This document shows, one piece after another, positions 8,182 to 16,413 of a DNA stretch of 64,000 nucleotides. How positions within the stretch are numbered: the stretch's first letter is position 1; each line of letters opens with the position of its first letter. The translations under genes were made by a program, and so were the position numbers. Origin of the DNA: Variovorax sp. OV329. GTDB lineage: Bacteria > Pseudomonadota > Gammaproteobacteria > Burkholderiales > Burkholderiaceae_C. The notes under the pieces were generated by a model, which was given only the letters and a program-made list of their open reading frames with translations, was not told the origin of the DNA and ran no database searches. The DNA is taken from positions 24,007 through 88,006 of the forward strand of contig NZ_FOUG01000022.1 of NCBI RefSeq assembly GCF_900114785.1, in the 5' to 3' direction.

Positions 8182-9683
8182 ATGAATTCAGCTGTCACAC
8201 AAGCCGCCGCGCCACTGCCCGGCACCGGCCTTGCCGCCGATGCCGGGCATGTGGAGCATTCCAATGCCCTTATCAAGCCGGGCTACGACCGGCGCCTGAC
8301 CAACGAAGACCTCGCGCCGCTGAAGAAGCAGACCTGGGGCCAATACAACATCTTTGCCTTCTGGATGTCCGACGTGCACAGCGTGGGCGGCTACATCACT
8401 GCCGGCAGCCTGTTCTCGCTGGGCCTGTCGAGCTGGCAGGTGCTGGTCTCGCTGCTGGTGGGCATCGTCATCGTGCAGTTCTTCTGCAACCTCGTGGCCA
8501 AGCCCAGCCAGCTGACGGGCACGCCCTACCCGGTGATCTGCCGCGCCTCCTTCGGCGTGCTGGGCGCAAACGTGCCGGCCGTGATCCGCGGCCTGATCGC
8601 CGTGGCCTGGTATGGCATCCAGACCTACCTGGCCTCCAGCGCCTTCATGCTGCTGGCGCTGCACTTCTTTCCCCACCTCGCGCCCTATGCCGACGTGAAG
8701 CTGCACGGCTTCGTGGGCCTGTCCGCGCTGGGCTGGGTCGCCTTCATGACCATGTGGGTGCTGCAGGCCTTCGTGTTCTGGCACGGCATGGAAGCCATCC
8801 GCCGCTTCATCGACTGGGCCGGCCCCGCGGTGTACGTGGTGATGGCAGCGCTGTGCGGCTGGCTGGTGTGGAAGGCCGGCTGGCAGAACATCGACATGAA
8901 CCTGGGCGGCCTCAAGTTCCAGGGCTGGGAAGCGCTGCCGGTGATGCTGAGTGCCATCGCACTGGTGGTGAGCTACTTCAGCGGCCCGATGCTCAACTTC
9001 GGCGACTTCTCGCGCTACGCCAAGAGCTTCAACGCGGTGAAGAAGGGCAACTTCTGGGGCCTGCCGGTCAACTTCCTATTCTTCTCGCTGCTGTCGGTGA
9101 TCACCTCGGCCGCCACGCTGCCGGTGTTCGGCGAACTCATCACCGACCCGGTGCACACCGTTGCCAGGATCGACAGCACCACCGCCGTGGTGCTGGGCGC
9201 CCTCACCTTCATGATCGCCACCATCGGCATCAACATCGTGCCAACTTCGTGTCGCCGGCCTTCGACTTCTCCAACTGCGCGCCCAGCAAGATCAGCTGGC
9301 GCACCGGCGGCATGATCGCCGCGGTGGGCTCGGTCTTCATCACGCCCTGGAACCTCTACAACAACCCCGAGGTCATCCACTACACGCTGGACATCCTGGG
9401 CTCCTTCATCGGCCCGCTGTTCGGCATCCTGATCGCCGACTTCTACCTGGTGCGCAAGCAGAAGGTGGACGTGGATGCGCTCTACACCATGAGCCCCAAG
9501 GGCGCCTACTGGTACACCAACGGCATCAACCGCAAGGCGGTGGGTGCGCTGATCCCCTCGGCGCTGATCCCCACGCTGTGCGTGCTGATCCCGGCCCTGC
9601 ACGGCGCAGCCAACTACGCCTGGTTCATCGGCATGGGCCTGGGCTTCGTGAGCTACCTGATGCTCTCGCGCCGCGCATCCTGA
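8182..9683 (+). pseudogene. NCS1-family nucleobase/allantoin/hydantoin permease, frameshifted
   Basis: A twelve-helix NCS1 transporter read in two frames. Residues 1 to about 353 are in the frame starting at ATG 8182 (AGGAG nine bases upstream) and end in INIV; the rest (NFVSPAFDFSNCAPSKISWR onward) is in another frame to 9683. The break is at 9238-9242, where GTGCC would restore the frame if it were GTGGCC, so one G is missing. With it the protein would be 500 residues, normal for the family. As written, the product stops at 9315 after 377 residues and lacks the last helices. It may be a true mutation or a sequencing error. Neighbours suggest allantoin, hydantoin or a pyrimidine as cargo. 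Confidence 0.85.
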
Positions 9684-9710
9684 TTTCCTGCCTCCTCTTC
9701 CACCACTGCC

Positions 9711-10478
9711 ATGCGAATCAAAGTCATCAACCCCAACACCACGCGCAGCATGACCGACACGATCGGCGAGTGCGCGCGGGCGGCGGCCCGGCCGGGCACC
9801 CAGATCGTGGCGGTCAGCCCCGCGATGGGGCCGGCCTCCATCGAGAGCCACTACGACGAGGCGCTGGCAGTGCCGGGCCTCCTGCAGGAAGTGGCCACCG
9901 GCGAGCTGGAAGGCATCGACGGCTACGTCATCGCCTGCTTCGGCGATCCGGGCCTGCAGGCGGCGCGCGAGCTGGCGCGCGGGCCGGTCATCGGCATCGC
10001 GCAGGCGGCCATGCACCTGGCCAGCCTGGTGGGCAGCCGCTTCAGCGTGGTCACCACGCTGGCCCGCACCACGGGGCAGGCCTGGCACCTGGCCGAGATG
10101 TACGGCATGAAGCGCTTCTGCGCCAACGTGCGGGCCTGCGAGATCGCGGTGCTGGACCTGGAGAAGCCCGGCTCCAACGCCCGCGAGCGCATCGTCGAGG
10201 AATGCCGGCGAGCCCTCGCCGAGGACGGCAGCGACACCATCGTGCTGGGCTGCGCCGGCATGGCCGACCTGTGCGAGCACATCAGCCAGCAGCTGGGCGT
10301 GCCGGTGATCGACGGCGTGGCCGCCGCCACGCAGCTGGTCGAGTCGCTGGTGAACCTGCGCCTTCGCACCAGCAAGCACGGCGAGCTGGCGCATCCGCTG
10401 CCCAAGCCCATGAGCGGGCTGCTGGCGGACTTCGCCCTGCCCGCGCGCGGCAAGCCGGTGCTGCAGCGCGCCGCGTGA
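9711..10478 (+). CDS. Allantoin/hydantoin racemase (Asp/Glu/hydantoin racemase family)
   Basis: A 255-residue cofactor-independent racemase. The two catalytic cysteines of the family are seen at C76 (ACFGDPG) and C181 (VLGCAGM), and the N-terminus IKVINPNTT is typical of hydantoin racemases. Next to allantoinase, permeases and purine regulators, the likely role is interconversion of R- and S-allantoin (HpxA-like), so that the stereospecific downstream enzymes can use both. It starts 27 bp after the permease, in the same direction. A role on 5-substituted hydantoins cannot be excluded. Confidence 0.87.
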   Translation: MRIKVINPNTTRSMTDTIGECARAAARPGTQIVAVSPAMGPASIESHYDEALAVPGLLQEVATGELEGIDGYVIACFGDPGLQAARELARGPVIGIAQAAMHLASLVGSRFSVVTTLARTTGQAWHLAEMYGMKRFCANVRACEIAVLDLEKPGSNARERIVEECRRALAEDGSDTIVLGCAGMADLCEHISQQLGVPVIDGVAAATQLVESLVNLRLRTSKHGELAHPLPKPMSGLLADFALPARGKPVLQRAA

Positions 10479-10540
10479 GGCGGCCGGGCCCCCAAACGCT
10501 GGGGGCGCGGCGGCGCGCACAAACTGGCCACAATCGGCCC

Positions 10541-11266
10541 ATGCCCGCTGCCACCGAAAAACCTGCCGCCGCCAACCCGATGCCCGACAAGAGCGCGACC
10601 ATCGAGAGCATCGCGCAGGACATCGCCACCGCCATCGTCGAGAAGCGCCTGCCGCCCGGCACCTGGCTGCGCGAGGAGGCGCTGGGCCGCGTCTACGCGG
10701 TCAGCCGCACCAAGATCCGCGCGGCGCTGCTCACCCTGTCCAAGGACAAGCTGATCGAGATGATTCCCGACAAGGGCGCCTTCGTGAGCCGGCCCAGCGT
10801 GACCGAGGCGCGCGAGGTCTTCGGCGTGCGACGCCTGCTGGAGGGCGAGGTGGTGCGCCTGTTCATCTCCAAGGCCAAGGCGACCGACTACAAGGCGCTG
10901 GAGCAGCACATCCGTTTCGAGCGCAGCGCCCTGCAGTCGGGCACCACCACTGGCACCGTGCGAGAGCGGCTGCTGGGCGACTTCCACGTGGCCATGGCCG
11001 AGGCCACCGGCAATGCCACGCTCACCGAGCTGGTGCGCGAGCTGGTGGCTCGCAGTTCGCTCATCGCCATGCTCTACCACTCGTCCAACGATCCGCACTG
11101 CTCCTCGGACGAGCACTCGGAGCTGCTGCGCGCTTGCCGCGGCGGCAACGTGCAGGCCGCGGTGGACTGCATGGCCGAGCACCTGGCCCGCATCGAGGCC
11201 AACCTGGACCTGGACAACGAGACGCCCAACCGGCAGCTGGATCTGGTGAAGGCCCTGTTGGCCTGA
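10541..11266 (+). CDS. GntR-family transcriptional regulator, FCD type (second copy)
   Basis: A 241-residue winged-helix plus FCD regulator, paralogous to the one at 260: both share GAFV-(S/A)-(R/A)-P, EAREVF/EARQVF, LLGDFH and HLARIEANL/HLLHVEANL. It has an extra 20-residue Ala/Pro-rich head. It lies 62 bp after the racemase and ahead of the NCS2 permease, so the two regulators bracket the ureide block. The TGTATACA site at 11340 is just downstream of it, and none is seen directly upstream, so it is probably expressed with the racemase. Ligand is unknown; a ureide or urate is likely. Confidence 0.88.
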   Translation: MPAATEKPAAANPMPDKSATIESIAQDIATAIVEKRLPPGTWLREEALGRVYAVSRTKIRAALLTLSKDKLIEMIPDKGAFVSRPSVTEAREVFGVRRLLEGEVVRLFISKAKATDYKALEQHIRFERSALQSGTTTGTVRERLLGDFHVAMAEATGNATLTELVRELVARSSLIAMLYHSSNDPHCSSDEHSELLRACRGGNVQAAVDCMAEHLARIEANLDLDNETPNRQLDLVKALLA

Positions 11267-11339
11267 GCGCTCCGCGGCACGAGGATTGCTGGCCTCTGGC
11301 GGAATCGGGGTTTACCGCCATACGGTCTGCATGCTGATT

Positions 11340-11347
11340 TGTATACA
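11340..11347. promoter_or_regulatory. TGTATACA palindrome, candidate GntR operator (site 3)
   Basis: Third copy of the 8-bp palindrome, 68 bases upstream of the NCS2 permease start. The flank GTT after the core is shared with site 1. Symmetry does not extend beyond the core here. A further GTACAG half-site follows at 11355. Confidence 0.5.
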
Positions 11348-11415
11348 GTTTCGCGTACAGAACGTGTGGGCACTGGTCCATCCTCCCTTGTCATCCCAGC
11401 CAGGAGAAAAAGCCA

Positions 11416-12918
11416 ATGACGGCTGCCGCCACCTCCCCTGAAGCCCAGACGGGCGTCCACCCGGTCGACCAGCGCCTGCCCATGGGCAAGCTCACGGCCC
11501 TGGGCCTGCAGCACGTGCTGGTGATGTATGCCGGCGCCGTGGCCGTGCCGCTCATCGTCGGCCGCGCCCTCAAGCTCAGCCCGCAGGAAGTCGCCCTGCT
11601 GATCTCCGCCGACCTGTTCTGCTGCGGCATCGCCACGCTCATCCAGTCGATGGGCGCCACGCAGTGGTTCGGCATCAAGCTGCCGGTGATGATGGGCGTG
11701 ACCTTCGCCTCGGTGGCCCCCATGGTGGCCATCGCCAATGCCAACGGCGGGCACGGCGGGGCGCAGTTGCTCTTCGGCTCCATCATCGGGGCGGGCATCA
11801 TCTCGATACTGATCGCGCCGGTGGTGAGCCGAATGCTGCGCTTCTTCCCGCCGGTGGTCACCGGCACGATCATCCTGGTGATCGGCGTGAGCCTGATGCG
11901 CGTGGGCATCAACTGGATCTTCGGCAACCCGGTGGGCCCCACGGCCCCGGCGCTGGTGGACCCGGTCTACGCCAAGTGGCTGGCCGACGTGACCTCGCCC
12001 GGTTCGGCACTGCCGCCCATTCCGAAGGGCATGGCCATCGTGCCCTCGGTGCCCAACCCCAAGTACGCCGACCTGACCGGCCTGGGCATCTCGGCGCTGG
12101 TGCTGGTGTCCATCCTGCTGATCGTGAAGTACGCCAAGGGCTTCATCGCCAACATCTCGGTGCTGCTGGGCATCGTGATCGGCGGCGTGGTATCGGCCGT
12201 GATGGGCCTCATGACCTTCGAGAAGGTGGCGCGCGCCGACTGGTTCGACGTGGTGCTGCCCTTCCACTTCGGCATGCCGCAGTTCGACCCCATCCTGATC
12301 CTGACCATGACGCTGATCATGATCGTGGTGATGATCGAATCGACCGGCATGTTCCTGGCGCTGGGCGAGATGACCGAGCGCAAGATCAGCCAGCAGGACC
12401 TGGCCCGCGGCCTGCGCACCGATGGCCTGGGCACGCTGATCGGCGGCGTGTTCAACACCTTCCCCTACACCAGCTTCTCGCAGAACGTGGGCCTGGTGGC
12501 CGTCACCGGCATCAAGAGCCGCTATGTCTGCGTGGCCGGCGGCGTGATCCTGGTCGTGCTGGGCCTCCTGCCCAAGATGGCGGCGCTGGTGGAGTCGCTG
12601 CCCACCGTGGTGCTGGGCGGCGCGGGCCTGGTGATGTTCGGCATGGTGGCTGCCACCGGCATCCGCATCCTGGCCGGCGTGGACTTCAAGACCAACCGCA
12701 ACAACCCGATGATCGTGGCGGTGTCGATCGGCATCGGCATGATTCCGCTGATCGCCCCCAACTTCAAGCAGTGGATGCCGCACTCGATCCACTCGCTGGT
12801 GGAGTCGGGCATCCTGCTGGCCTCGGTGGCGGCGGTGCTGCTGAACCTGTTCCTCAACGGCGCGAAGCACGACGAGGCGGCGGTGATCGCGGCGGCCAAG
12901 CAGGCCGAGGCGCATTGA
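11416..12918 (+). CDS. NCS2 (NAT) family urate/xanthine permease
   Basis: A 500-residue polytopic inner-membrane symporter for urate, xanthine or uracil. The NAT signature is present as QNVGLVAVTGIKSR starting at Q356, and a helix-8 type acidic residue is in MIESTGMF (E308). The segment PVMMGVTFASVAPM near residue 92 corresponds to the conserved helix-3 region. Length is normal. AGGAG lies just upstream of ATG 11416. The neighbouring purine genes favour urate or xanthine over uracil, and the palindrome at 11340 suggests control by one of the two GntR proteins. Confidence 0.92.
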   Translation: MTAAATSPEAQTGVHPVDQRLPMGKLTALGLQHVLVMYAGAVAVPLIVGRALKLSPQEVALLISADLFCCGIATLIQSMGATQWFGIKLPVMMGVTFASVAPMVAIANANGGHGGAQLLFGSIIGAGIISILIAPVVSRMLRFFPPVVTGTIILVIGVSLMRVGINWIFGNPVGPTAPALVDPVYAKWLADVTSPGSALPPIPKGMAIVPSVPNPKYADLTGLGISALVLVSILLIVKYAKGFIANISVLLGIVIGGVVSAVMGLMTFEKVARADWFDVVLPFHFGMPQFDPILILTMTLIMIVVMIESTGMFLALGEMTERKISQQDLARGLRTDGLGTLIGGVFNTFPYTSFSQNVGLVAVTGIKSRYVCVAGGVILVVLGLLPKMAALVESLPTVVLGGAGLVMFGMVAATGIRILAGVDFKTNRNNPMIVAVSIGIGMIPLIAPNFKQWMPHSIHSLVESGILLASVAAVLLNLFLNGAKHDEAAVIAAAKQAEAH

Positions 12919-12944
12919 GCTCGCATCGCACGACTTCCAGCGCC

Positions 12945-13979
12945 ATGGACCGCCCCCTGCTCCCCGCATCGCTTTCGCGCCGGCACCTGCTCGCCAGCGC
13001 CTGTGCATTCCCGCTGCTGGCCGCCTGCGGCTCGACCACCACGCGCAAGCCTTCGGAACTGAAGGTGTCGGCGCTCTTCGCCGGCAACGTGGCCGACCAG
13101 GGCTTCATGGAGGCTGGCTGGCGCGGCCTGCAGAGGGCAGGCACCGAACTGCGCGTCAAGACCCGCTACATCGACGGCATCCAGCCGCAGAAGGCGCTGC
13201 TGGTGCAGGCGCTGGAGGAACTGGCGAAGGAGCAGCCGGACCTGGTGGTCGCCCACGGCGGACAGAACAACGAGGCCTGTGCCGAGGTGGCCGCACGCCA
13301 TCCCGGCACCCGCTTCGTCGTCACGCAGGGCGCGGTGCGCGGCGCCAACCTGGCCAGCTACGACGTGCTTCAAGAAGAGTCGGCCTACCTGGCCGGCGTG
13401 CTGGCCGCATCCACCACGCGAACCGGCGTGGTCGGCCACATGTCGGGAATACGCGTGGTGCCTGGACTCAAAGGCCGCGCCGCCTACGCAGCGGGGGTGC
13501 GCGACACCAGTGCCAAGGTGCGCCTGCTGACCAACTTCTCCGGCAACCAGGACGACAACGCGCTGTCGCGCCGGGTCGCGCTGGCGCAGAGCCAGGCCGG
13601 CGCGGACGTGATCTTCACCATGCTCAATGCCGGACGCGATGGCGTCACGCAGGTCTGCCGCGAGCAGGGCCGGCGCCAGATCGGCAACGTGGGGGACTGG
13701 GTGGCGCGCGACCCCAAGGTCTTCGTCGGCTCGGCCATCGCGGACGTGAGCGTCGGCGTCTTCGAGTCGGTGCGCGACCTGCAGGCCGGGCGTTTTGCCG
13801 CCAACGAGATCCACAGGATCGGCCTGGCCCAGCGCGAGGCCGTGCGCCTCACGATGGCGCCCGACGTTCCCGCCGATGTGCGCAACCGCATCGAGCGCGT
13901 GGCGGCCGAGATCGCATCGGGCCGGCTGCACGTGCCGACCACCTTCGACGGACCCGAGTTCGCCACGCCGGCGGCGTGA
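12945..13979 (+). CDS. BMP/PnrA-type purine-binding lipoprotein
   Basis: A 344-residue periplasmic binding protein of the BMP family, which includes purine-nucleoside and adenine receptors. SRRHLLASACAFPLLAAC combines a twin-arginine motif with a lipobox Cys at about residue 26, so it should be exported by Tat and anchored by lipid. The mature part has the family blocks (ALFAGNVADQGF, VAHGGQNNEAC). It follows the NCS2 permease by 26 bp. No ABC ATPase or permease of the matching type is next to it, which is odd for this family: it may serve a transporter elsewhere or act as a sensor. Confidence 0.87.
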   Translation: MDRPLLPASLSRRHLLASACAFPLLAACGSTTTRKPSELKVSALFAGNVADQGFMEAGWRGLQRAGTELRVKTRYIDGIQPQKALLVQALEELAKEQPDLVVAHGGQNNEACAEVAARHPGTRFVVTQGAVRGANLASYDVLQEESAYLAGVLAASTTRTGVVGHMSGIRVVPGLKGRAAYAAGVRDTSAKVRLLTNFSGNQDDNALSRRVALAQSQAGADVIFTMLNAGRDGVTQVCREQGRRQIGNVGDWVARDPKVFVGSAIADVSVGVFESVRDLQAGRFAANEIHRIGLAQREAVRLTMAPDVPADVRNRIERVAAEIASGRLHVPTTFDGPEFATPAA

Positions 13980-13980
13980 G

Positions 13981-14184
13981 TTAGCTGGCAGGCGCCGCGT
14001 GGCGCCTTATCTCGCTGTGCAGTGCGGCCTGGCCGGAGGCCAGTGCTTCTTCATAGCTGTCGGCCGGATCGGGCGCCATGCGCAGCACGCGCGCATTGCC
14101 GCCCTGGTCATCCGTGAGCAGCAGGCGCCAGACGAAAGAGCCGGGTGCCGGCTCCACGACGAGGAGTTCGATGGGCTGTGTCAT
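13981..14184 (-). CDS. Small hypothetical protein, 67 residues
   Basis: Not recognised. An acidic 67-residue protein starting MTQPIELLVVEPAPGSF, with a short beta-rich centre (FVWRLLLTDDQGG) and no signal peptide or helix bundle. Its stop at 13981 is one base past the stop of the convergent lipoprotein gene, leaving no spare sequence, which supports it being a real gene. It could be a small DNA- or protein-binding accessory, but nothing in the sequence shows that. Confidence 0.6.
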   Translation of the reverse strand: MTQPIELLVVEPAPGSFVWRLLLTDDQGGNARVLRMAPDPADSYEEALASGQAALHSEIRRHAAPAS

Positions 14185-14271
14185 GAACCCAAGATGGTCG
14201 CTTGTGGGCAGACTGTCTGTAGGAGAACACCTCAGGCGTCTTTCGCCGACGTGACAGCCGCCGGCCGGCCA

Positions 14272-14490
14272 TCATTCGTCCAGGAATCCGCCCCGGTAGA
14301 AACTCCAGGCCGTGCCGTCATGCAGGTAGAAATGGCCGTCGGCGCAGAAGTCCTTGCCCGGGAAGTATTCGCGATAAGCCTTGGGCACCAGGCGCTCGAG
14401 CTGCTCGTCGCTCAGCTCCTCGAACTCCTCGGGCGTGATGGGCTGGCCCACGCGGAGGCGGCGGCGGGGTGTGGCGTCGTCGTCAAACAT
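14272..14490 (-). CDS. Small hypothetical protein, 72 residues
   Basis: Not recognised as a named family. It starts MFDDDATPRRRLRVGQ and contains ITPEEFEELSDEQLERLVPKA, a likely amphipathic helix, followed by an aromatic end (FYLHDGTAWSFYRGG). ATG 14490 overlaps the last 8 bases of the upstream Tag gene, so translation is probably coupled, and the protein may be co-made with the DNA repair enzyme. A longer reading into Tag is possible but would be all overlap. Confidence 0.6.
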   Translation of the reverse strand: MFDDDATPRRRLRVGQPITPEEFEELSDEQLERLVPKAYREYFPGKDFCADGHFYLHDGTAWSFYRGGFLDE

Positions 14491-15046
14491 GGTGCTTGAA
14501 GCAGCCCTTCGTGTGGTCGTCCACGATGCCCACGGCCTGCATCCAGGCATAGACGATGGTGGGCCCCACGAACTTGAAGCCGCGCTTCTTCAGCGCCTTG
14601 GAGATGGTCTCCGATAGCTCGGAGCTGGCCGGCACCGTGTGGCCATTGCCGCGCAGCACCTTGCCGCCGGTGAAGGACCAGCAGTAGGCGTCGAAGTCCT
14701 CGCCATCGGCCCGCATCTGGTTGAAGATCTTCGCGCCCTGGATGGTGGCCTCGATCTTGGCGCGCGAGCGGATGATGCCCGGGTCTTCCAGCAGGCGCAG
14801 CACGTCCTTCTCGCCCATGCGCGCCACGCGCGCCGGGTCGAAGGCGTGGAAGGCCTTGCGGAAGGCCTCGCGCTTCTTCAGCACGGTGATCCACGACAGG
14901 CCGGCCTGGAAGCCCTCCAGCATCAGGCATTCCCACAGCGCGCGCGGATCGTGCTCGGGCACGCCCCATTCCTCGTCGTGGTAGGCCTGCATCAGCGGGT
15001 CGCTGCCGGCCCAGGCGCAGCGTTCGCGCGCCTTCGCCTCAGCCAT
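14483..15046 (-). CDS. tag: DNA-3-methyladenine glycosylase I
   Basis: A 187-residue base-excision repair enzyme that removes 3-methyladenine from alkylated DNA. RCAWAGSDPLMQAYHDEEWG at the N-terminus and DDHTKGC at the C-terminus give the four zinc ligands typical of Tag: C10, H23, H178 and C182. Length matches the E. coli enzyme. It overlaps the SnoaL-like gene upstream by 8 bases and the 72-residue gene downstream by 8 bases, a tight three-gene unit. Confidence 0.95.
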   Translation of the reverse strand: MAEAKARERCAWAGSDPLMQAYHDEEWGVPEHDPRALWECLMLEGFQAGLSWITVLKKREAFRKAFHAFDPARVARMGEKDVLRLLEDPGIIRSRAKIEATIQGAKIFNQMRADGEDFDAYCWSFTGGKVLRGNGHTVPASSELSETISKALKKRGFKFVGPTIVYAWMQAVGIVDDHTKGCFKHHV

Positions 15047-15434
15047 TCGCAGACCTGGCCTGCAGCATGGCCGCCATCTTCTGGTGGATCAGGTTGACCG
15101 CCTTCAGCGGCCGCAGCATCACCTTGAAGTCGGTGATCTCGCCCTGCTCGTTCCAGCGGATCATGTCGACGCCGTTGACATGAACGCCGTCGAGTTCCAG
15201 TTCGAACTCCAGCACCGCGTCGCGGCCCTGGCGCACGTCGCGCACGTAGCGGAAGCTCTCGTTGCCCAGCACCTGCAGGGCAGCCGCGAGGTAGGCCTTG
15301 GTCACGGCCCGGCCCGCCTGCGGGGTGTGGACCACCGGCGAATGGAAGACCGCGTCGGGCGCCAGCAGTGTGTCCAGTGCCTTCAGGTTGCGGTCCTTCA
15401 CCAGGTGGTGCCAGGTGTCGATGGGGTCGGTCAT
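15039..15434 (-). CDS. SnoaL/NTF2-like protein
   Basis: A 131-residue alpha+beta barrel protein of the SnoaL-like group. The features are an N-terminal helix (WHHLVKDRNLKALDTLLAPD), the FHSPVVHTPQAG strand region and a C-terminal DFKVMLRPLKA strand. Members range from isomerases to small-ligand binders, and no catalytic pattern is clear here. GGAGGAG precedes ATG 15434 closely. Its stop overlaps the tag start, so the two are translationally linked. Confidence 0.75.
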   Translation of the reverse strand: MTDPIDTWHHLVKDRNLKALDTLLAPDAVFHSPVVHTPQAGRAVTKAYLAAALQVLGNESFRYVRDVRQGRDAVLEFELELDGVHVNGVDMIRWNEQGEITDFKVMLRPLKAVNLIHQKMAAMLQARSANG

Positions 15435-15472
15435 GGGTCTCCTCCAGTGTTGGTGTGTTGTTCGTTCTGCGC

Positions 15473-15817
15473 TCAGGGCTTGCAGTTGCCGCCCACGCTC
15501 ACCGAGCCGTCCTTGCACTCGGTGATGATCGGCTGGCTTTTCGCCCGAGGCGCGGGTGCCGGTGCAGTGCCGGGCGAAGACGCGGTGCCGGTGCGCTCGT
15601 ACATGATCTTCTTCGTTCCCAGCTCGCAGCTGCCGACCACGCGGCCGCCGGCCGGCGCGTCGGCTTCCACCACGCTGAGCACGAAATCGTTGACGCCGGA
15701 GGCGCGCACCTTGGCATCGATCTGCGCCTTGATCGCATCGCAACCGGAACTTTGAGCGTGGCCGGCGCTGCCCCATGCCAGAAGCAGCGCTGCCGAAATC
15801 GTGGCAAGGGTCTTCAT
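15473..15817 (-). CDS. DUF1161 family secreted protein
   Basis: A 114-residue protein with a Sec signal peptide (MKTLATISAALLLAWGSAGHA). The mature part has four Cys and the DUF1161 block VVGSCELGTKKIMYERT. A Pro/Ala-rich linker separates a C-terminal segment ECKDGSVSVGGNCKP with two more Cys, so two disulfides are likely. Function of the family is unknown. ATG 15817 overlaps the stop of the DUF2127 gene upstream by 4 bases (ATGA). Confidence 0.8.
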   Translation of the reverse strand: MKTLATISAALLLAWGSAGHAQSSGCDAIKAQIDAKVRASGVNDFVLSVVEADAPAGGRVVGSCELGTKKIMYERTGTASSPGTAPAPAPRAKSQPIITECKDGSVSVGGNCKP

Positions 15818-16299
15818 GCCTTGGACTGTAAACCCCTGCGCTTTCGCACCAGGGCGTAGAGCATGAGGGCGACGATCGCCAGGTTGGCCACCAGCATGCC
15901 GGCGTGCAGCAGCGTGCGGTGCTCCCAGAGGCCCATGATCTCGAAGGGTACGTAGATGGCACCGCTGAGCGCGGCCAGCATCTCTGCCCAGCTGCGCGCG
16001 AACAGGAGGCCGAAGGCCTCGACGAAGCGCAAGGCCGCATAGCATGCGGCGCCGCCGGCCAGCACCAGCAGGCGCGTGTTCTGCAGGTCGCTGGCCGCAT
16101 CCAGGAAGATGTGCGGGTAGCGCGAGGCCGGGTTGAGGTGCGCATGCGCAATCAGCGACAAGGCCACGTCGTACACGCCCTTGTGCCGCAGCGCGATCAC
16201 GCCCGTGCCCACCAGCAGCACCAGCACGCCCTTGGCCGCCTCGAAGAAGGCGACCAGGCGGACGGCACTGTCGACTGCCTTGTTGGCCGGCGCCGTCAT
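15814..16299 (-). CDS. DUF2127 family membrane protein
   Basis: A 161-residue integral membrane protein with about four helices (VRLVAFFEAAKGVLVLLVGTG; LLVLAGGAACYAALRFVEAFG; YVPFEIMGLWEH; MLVANLAIVALMLYALV). The pattern matches DUF2127, whose role is unknown. It is followed directly by the DUF1161 gene with a 4-base overlap, suggesting a common envelope function. Confidence 0.8.
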   Translation of the reverse strand: MTAPANKAVDSAVRLVAFFEAAKGVLVLLVGTGVIALRHKGVYDVALSLIAHAHLNPASRYPHIFLDAASDLQNTRLLVLAGGAACYAALRFVEAFGLLFARSWAEMLAALSGAIYVPFEIMGLWEHRTLLHAGMLVANLAIVALMLYALVRKRRGLQSKA

Positions 16300-16413
16300 G
16301 CGGGCTGCAGTTCCGCGGGGCCGCCGCAGCCACGGCTGGCTTGCACCTCGTACGCTTTCGCGCTGCTGCTGTTGGCGAAGGCGCTGACCCGCATGGTTCG
16401 CGATTCCATGCCT

